Below are positions 58,312-64,000 of a stretch of 64,000 nucleotides of DNA, piece after piece. Numbering within the stretch: position 1 is the stretch's first letter; each line of letters starts with the position of its first letter. The stretch is taken from assembly GCA_011947345.1 (NCBI GenBank), contig JAAVTG010000456.1, forward strand, positions 1-64,000, in the 5' to 3' direction. A program made the translations under genes and the position numbers. Under the pieces are notes generated by a model. It was not told where the DNA came from and did not search any database. It saw only the letters and a list, made by a program, of their open reading frames with translations. The DNA is from Phytophthora quininea (lineage: Eukaryota > Oomycota > Peronosporomycetes > Peronosporales > Peronosporaceae).

Positions 58312-59180
58312 ATGAAATGGGAATGCTTTTTGTGCTGGAAGGCGAACGAAGATGACGAAGGTGTTGCTGAAGGAAATTGTGTCTGCCGGTGCTGTGGTCG
58401 TCCACGAAGTTATTTTCCAAAGAGTTTGGTGGCGAAGGATCGACCCAAGCCGCTTTTGCTGCACGGATTGGTAACAGCACAGCATGAACTCCACCCAACA
58501 CTTATCCGATCATTGCAGCAGGCTGGATTGGACTTTTCTGCTACCGACAGCGTATGCCAAAAGGATATAGTTTCTTCATCTGCTTTGTCGAAGCTAGCCT
58601 AATGTTTCACTACTTGATTTTAGGCAGGATGGACGGCTTTGCATTGTGCTGCGCTGCTCGGCGATAGTACGGCTGTACACTGCCTTGTACAGACAAATGA
58701 CAAGCAACTTCTGGAAGCTCGTCGAAATGGTGGCTGGAGTGCACTTCACTTAGCCACTCGTGGTGGTCATCTTGAAGTGGTCAAGGAGTTATTGCTAGCA
58801 GATGCAGAAGTGGACGGTCAACTCGATGCTTCCGACGACGCGATGACTTCACTGCACATTGCAGCGGCGCAAGGCCATGGCGACATTTTGAGCCTGCTCC
58901 TGCAATGCGGTGCCGATCCAATGTTGCTCACGCACCATTTACGACGTACCGCGCTCCACGTAGCAGTTGCTGCCGGTCACTTAACTTGTGTTCGTCTGCT
59001 GGCACAGCCGAACCTTGTTAATATTCCCGACAGTGACGGTCTCACTGCGCTCCAGTTGGCGTGCATTTTGCCTCGATCAAAAGAAATTCCGACTCGAACA
59101 AACGAGAAATGATCGCTCTACTTGAATCCAATCTACCGATTGGCGCCACCCCGCCGGCACTACAGACTCTATTCAACTGA
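58312..59180 (+). CDS. RanBP2-type zinc finger and ankyrin-repeat protein
   Basis: ATG at 58312 starts MKWECFLCWKANED, giving a RanBP2-type finger (WxCxxC ... N ... CRCCGRPR). An in-frame ATG at 58222 adds 30 residues and is less likely because the finger normally sits near the start. Exon 1 ends at 58551; a 72 bp intron (58552-58623) precedes AGWTALHCAALLGDSTAVHC. Four or five ankyrin repeats follow (GWSALHLATRGGHLEVVKEL, MTSLHIAAAQGHGDILSLLL, RTALHVAVAAGHLTCVRLLA). The frame appears to lose one A in the A4 run near 59082; correcting it continues into MIALLESNLPIGATPP and a stop at 59180, otherwise it stops at 59112. RanBP2 fingers often bind ubiquitin, RNA or Ran, but the ligand here is unknown. 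Confidence 0.8.
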
Positions 59181-59407
59181 GCGAATCCTCATGCTAACAT
59201 GCAAGCTTCAGTTATAGCAAACGATTAAACACAAAAGTTTCGTGAGCGCACATTCAACTTGTTCAGATATTTCCTTCCATTCCTTTTCGATTGCTCGCTC
59301 ACAAGACACGCAAAATGATAAAGAGCTCACTCCACCGTCGACTTAACCGCTGTGAATGAGTCCTGCTCGAGCGCCCAACGACACTGCAATGGAACGGAAC
59401 GTCGTGC

Positions 59408-62400
59408 TCAGATCCGCTGCCGTAGCCGCTTCATGAACTTCTCCCCCAAGTCTCGTCGCGAGATCCCCACACCCAAATCGCTCACACGACCACAACCCAC
59501 CACGAACGTCTCCATTCCGAGGATTGCAAAGCGATTCCGGATGTCTGTCGCTAGCGCTGGTCCTTTCTTGCGGTCGGCGGGACGCCCATCGGTGAAAAAG
59601 ATCAACACGGGCTTGTAGAGCTTGCGATTCATCCGGGAAATGATGGCGTTGGCTCGACTCAAGCCTTTCGAGTAGAAAGTGCCACCGCCACGGAAAGGGA
59701 TGCAGCGATTCACTGCATTCTCAATCTTGGCGCCCTCAAACTCGATGACACCCTTATCACCGAATGTAACCACAGAGACAACATCATGACTCGAACCTCT
59801 CGCCATTCGAGCTCGCAAGTACTCACGATACCCTTGCATTAACTTCTGCCACGGACCCCTCGCATCGAACCGGAACAGTCCAAGACAAAAACATGGTGCT
59901 GAAGTCCCGTCACTGATGTGTGCGAACAAGTAAAGCGGTGGCCACAAACGTACGAGAAGCGATCGCATCCATCGGATTCATCCGGTGTAGCAGCTGCATG
60001 CCAAGCCTGAAGATCGCAATAAGACGGTGACGCGTTTGTGGCACTGTGTTCTGGGGCAATGCACATGGCCGGACATTTGGCGAATAACGCACGCTCCGCT
60101 GCAGACCCACAGGGATCCTCCCAGCCGATCGTCTTCCAATATTTCTCGTGCAATACTTCGTCGACCTCATGGTCTGGAGGAGGTTGGAGTACCGCCTTGC
60201 AATGACGGCGCTGATCACGAGAATTCCCAACGTACACACAAGTCTCTGCGTTTCCTTGTTCGCACTTCATATAGTGTACGTGGCCTCGTCCAGCTCCAGA
60301 GCAGTACATGTTGCACATTTCCGCGATACCTCTCTCGCCAGCCATGTACTTGTGTCCTTGCCAATCCAGATCTTTATTCTGAGCGACGAAATGCATGTTC
60401 CTCATGCTGCCGTGAGCTGCCGAATGATCGCCGTCGTGGTCAAAAGGTTTGTCACAATAGTACGCGCACGCGGCGCATCGGACATCGCACGAGTGAACTG
60501 TTTGAGTCCCATCAGGCAAGAGTTTCACGCAGGAGTGCGCTACACCATCGTGGTTAGTTTGTCCTGGAACTAGGACAATAGCACATTTATTGCGGACCCC
60601 TGTCATTGTCCGATGAACGAACTCGAAAGTGTCGCGTTGACCGGAGAATTGGCAGGTTGAGACCTCGACAGTCTTGTTGCAGATTCCATCCGCCTCGCAT
60701 AGCGCATTGCAAGCGTGACGAGAGCTGCACATGTGGCTTACGTGGCCTGCTACAACTTTTTGTCCATTCTCTGAAGCAAACGTTGCGCACAAGTTGGGTT
60801 GGTCGTGGAAATGGTTGGCGGTGCTGCAGCGCTCCTTGCAGTCCTCCATCTCACACGCGCGGTTGCATTGCGTTTCCGCACACTTGTGCACTGTGTGCTG
60901 GCGTTCCGCATTCAAGATGCATTTGCCACCACAATTGGTTGCGCTACAGGAAACACCGCACAAATGCAGCTGCACAGAGCACCTGTGGTCACCATCATGT
61001 CCTCCAATAAGCACACATAGCTTCGCACAGTTTGAAGCGCTTACTAGACTGCACTCGGCACCACACGTATGAGCACATTTGCCACAGTTGCACATTCCTT
61101 CGTGACCTGCTTCAATCGCGCAATGAGGAATCTCCTTTCCTGGCTTGTAGCACTGCACGCAATATTCACAGAGACTGCGGCACTTGTGCGTCATACCACA
61201 GTCATGTTCCTCATTGAGTGAATGGCAAGCTGACTGTAAGCATTGGAGCTGGCACTTAGCGCACCCGTGCAGGCATCGCTTGAAAAGTGATTCCAACGAA
61301 GAGATTTGGGTCTGCTGGATTTGTCCCCACTCCTCCCAGAATCGCTCTGGTCCCAACTGCTGCTTCAACCATAACGTCACCTTCGCCTTGCGACGACGAA
61401 CCAGAAACAGCAACATGGCATCGAAGTTTTGGTAGTCTCTATGCGTAATTTTCTCCAGCGCGCCTTTCTCGGTCAACGCCAGATAACGCTGAAACAAGTT
61501 CTGCAACGTAAAATGAGCCATAGCCATGTCGATCGTACCTGGAGTGCACAGCGCGGGGCCAAGATCAACCTCGTCGTCATTCCAGTCATCCAGCGAGATC
61601 TCTTGGTTTACACTCGTCCAGCAATCGACAAACTCCGGATATTCCTCGCAAATTTGTTCGAATCGTAGCGTTGCCAAAGCAGAGTCGTTGAGCAAGATTG
61701 GCTCCATGACTAACTCGATCACGCTCAAATCCTTTGCTTGGGCGTCCACAGGAATGAGGCGTCCAGTTCGGCAAACGCCAGGTAGTTTTCGTAAGAGCTC
61801 ATTCATCCGCAGTCGTTGCGAAGTCTCATCGACTGCAGTCCAGTCAAAAATCGAGATCTTCGCCAGCACCAAACGAATGCAGTCGTGGAAGGAGCTTCCA
61901 CTGGAAAATCCTTGTTGCTTTTCGATAATTTCGTTAATCAGCTGTCGTGCATGACGAAGCGAATTAAAGTACCCATATGTGCCGAGCGGAGGAGAGCAGT
62001 TGATGGCCAACTTCCCCGAATACATTTCAGTCACGAAGTTGTGTTCACGATTGGCAGCCACAAGGGTTTGGACTTTGTTATTAAACTCCATCAGAACACC
62101 GTCGCAGTCGTTCAGATTGACATCCTTCACACTCATATACAATGTGCCCTTGAATAGGCGTTCATCGTTTTTGAGCAGATTGATTCCCTTCTGAAATTTG
62201 GTGAAAAGATTGTCAGTGTCCTTGTCAAGTCGCATTTCCATTCTGAAGACCGTAAACATTGACAGCGAAGCGTTTAGGACTGACAGGAACACATCTTCCT
62301 GGTCTGTTCTCTCAAAGGAGCCCAATCCTTCGAAGTCAAGCACCACGAGCAATACGTCTTTCAAAATGCGTAACGTCATCCAAGCGCCATCTGTGCAACG

Positions 62401-64000
62401 ATTTCCAGCGATGGCAAACGATGATCCCGTCAGGTGGTTTAGGAAGTAGCTTTTTCCAGTCGATTGCTTCCCCATGGACGTGATGACGATGCAGCGACCC
62501 CTCCAAGCAGACAGCAGGGGGACAACAAACCAAATCGAATCGATTCGGCAATGTCTGCTGCACCCCACGACTCCATCTCCACGTCCATTTCAAACTGCTC
62601 AGCCGATTGATCTACCCCGTCACACAGGACAGTCAACGCGTTCCCTTCTGCCCGACACACTTGAATCGGCAGGAACGTAATGAGCGTTTGGAGGAGCGAA
62701 GTTAAAGATGTGGTTTGCATCTTCACGCCATCAAACGAGTCGATCACCGCAAGCCCTTTCGTCAAATCTAGTCTGTGCAAGGGTTTGTTCAGCGCCATCA
62801 AGTCGCTCATTAGCAACGACAAAAAGTCGTGACAATCTTCAAGAAGCGTGCTATGATATACGTCGCGAGGACAAGCGATCGTTACCGATACAGGATTGGC
62901 AGGACTAGCTTCCAGCAATCCCAGGACTGGGAACTTTTCAAAGACATGATAAAACGCATACAGCCAATGCTGCTTGCGCAGGCAATCCACGCTCTTGGCT
63001 TCACCCTCAACGTGCTCGCTTTGCTTATCAACTTGCCGCACACGATATGAATCACTTCGTACCGTCACCTCGATCGAGAATGAGTATAGCTTCAATGCGA
63101 GAGGATCCAAAACAAACAATCGATCATTGACGAAGTGCACGTGTGGCTGAGAAGACAGAAATTCCACACTGAGAGGTAATATCGGCAAACGACGGTAGTC
63201 GTCACGGGAAATGCATTCTAACATACCGCCATAGGCTCCGTCTCCACTTGGGATCATGGACAAAACTCCGAGTACAAGGTTGTCCGCTAATCCCATCACT
63301 TGACGTGGCTTATCGACCACGTTCTCATAGCCACGGAAAACTGTCGAAGTTTGGTCATTGTGCATATCGATAGCTTGCGAATATCCGCTCGAGTCTGTCA
63401 CGTACACCACATTGTCCAGGTGTAAGGCGTCAGTGAACGGCAGTGCGGTCAAAGTCGAACGCACACCCAAATCAATGGTTTTCATCGGTTTCATTCGACT
63501 GAAAGATTCGTCCAATTTGTACATTGCCATGGACGTGCCACAGATGAACGTCATGATTCGATCTTGAGCGTCGTAATCGCAGACTGACGCAAACTTCCCA
63601 AATGTGCGTAAAATGGTTTCTTTTGCAGGTGGCGGTCGACGGTCACTGACAAGAGGCGGAAACTGAATCAGCTTCACGCACATGCGCTCCTTGCCTACGC
63701 ACACTTGTAGAATCGATCGTACTTTCACAGTGAACGTCGCCAAAGTGTTTACATTAGAGTCCAACAGAATATGACCCAAATACTCTGTCCGCCCTTCAGA
63801 TGCCGTATTCACCTTCATCACCGCTTGATAGTCTGTTGAAGGCGCTAAACTCTCGCGAGAGATTTCACACAAAACCACTTTCTTCCGTGGTGTCGCACTT
63901 ACTTGCAGCACAAGGCCATCCTTTGCCAATAGCTCGCTCTGTAGTTGTGCGAATGCATTCTCTACAATCAATCGTTCTTCTTTGCTCAATTCCGAATCCG
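59408..64000 (-). CDS. Very large GTPase with Cys/His-rich region and C-terminal vWA domain (partial)
   Basis: Open from the right edge (no start codon in the window) to TAA/TGA near 59408, over 1500 codons. Frames 63989-62439, 62568-59839 and 59968-59408 join with two single-base shifts, near 62520 and at the G4 run near 59863. The N-terminal third has no known domain. The GTPase has the P-loop GKQSTGKSYFLNHLTG and DxxG in VVLDFEGLGSFERTD, with RCTDGAW between, resembling GBP/VLIG-type large GTPases. The middle (about 61290-60250) has dense Cys/His pairs such as CAKCQLQC and CGKCAHTCGAEC, suggesting several zinc sites. The end is a vWA domain with DxSxS (VFVLDCSGSM) and the later Asp in LIFFTDGRPADRKKG. 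Such GTPases act in membrane remodelling or cell defence in other eukaryotes; the role here is unknown. Convergent with the ankyrin gene. Confidence 0.8.

Overview
The window looks like a repeat-rich nuclear segment from a stramenopile, most likely an oomycete of the Phytophthora type. Host genes have short GT-AG introns of about 54 to 92 bp and eukaryotic products (VPS26, PIG-Y, ankyrin and leucine-rich repeat proteins). Most other sequence is decayed DNA transposons of families known from oomycetes: hAT, mariner-like, pogo/Tigger-like, piggyBac-like, Crypton and Helitron. The species cannot be fixed from sequence alone.

Layout. 1-860: non-coding, with a diverged direct repeat. 866-4800: a broken ankyrin gene, an unassigned gene with one frameshift, a two-exon PIG-Y gene and the 3' exons of an unknown gene abutting a transposon. 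4811-11000: decayed hAT, Tc1/mariner, pogo-like and mariner-like transposases, all on the minus strand. 11947-27093: exactly 16 tandem units of about 945 bp, each with one tRNA-Lys(CUU) gene. 27094-35076: an unrecognised decayed coding region, pogo-like, mariner-like and piggyBac-like remnants and a possible MITE. 35077-45389: a second tandem array, 10 units of about 1031 bp. 45658-52470: a hAT end, a dead Crypton, and a hAT copy split by a 2.7 kb Helitron whose two ends can be placed to the base. 53230-53567: a ribosomal protein L10a pseudogene. 54373-64000: a compact host-gene block with VPS26 (retromer), an LRR protein with a myristoylation-type start, a 2-oxoglutarate/Fe(II) oxygenase, a RanBP2-type zinc-finger/ankyrin protein and, on the minus strand, a very large GTPase with a cysteine/histidine-rich middle and a C-terminal von Willebrand A domain that runs off the right edge.

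Several host genes are readable throughout except for single-base indels, nearly all in short homopolymers. This fits base-calling error at least as well as pseudogenisation, so their broken state should be treated as provisional. The transposase genes also carry substitutions to stop codons and look genuinely dead. No operon-like organisation is expected. The clearest functional theme is the tRNA-Lys array, which could supply many transcription units for one lysine acceptor if the copies are active.
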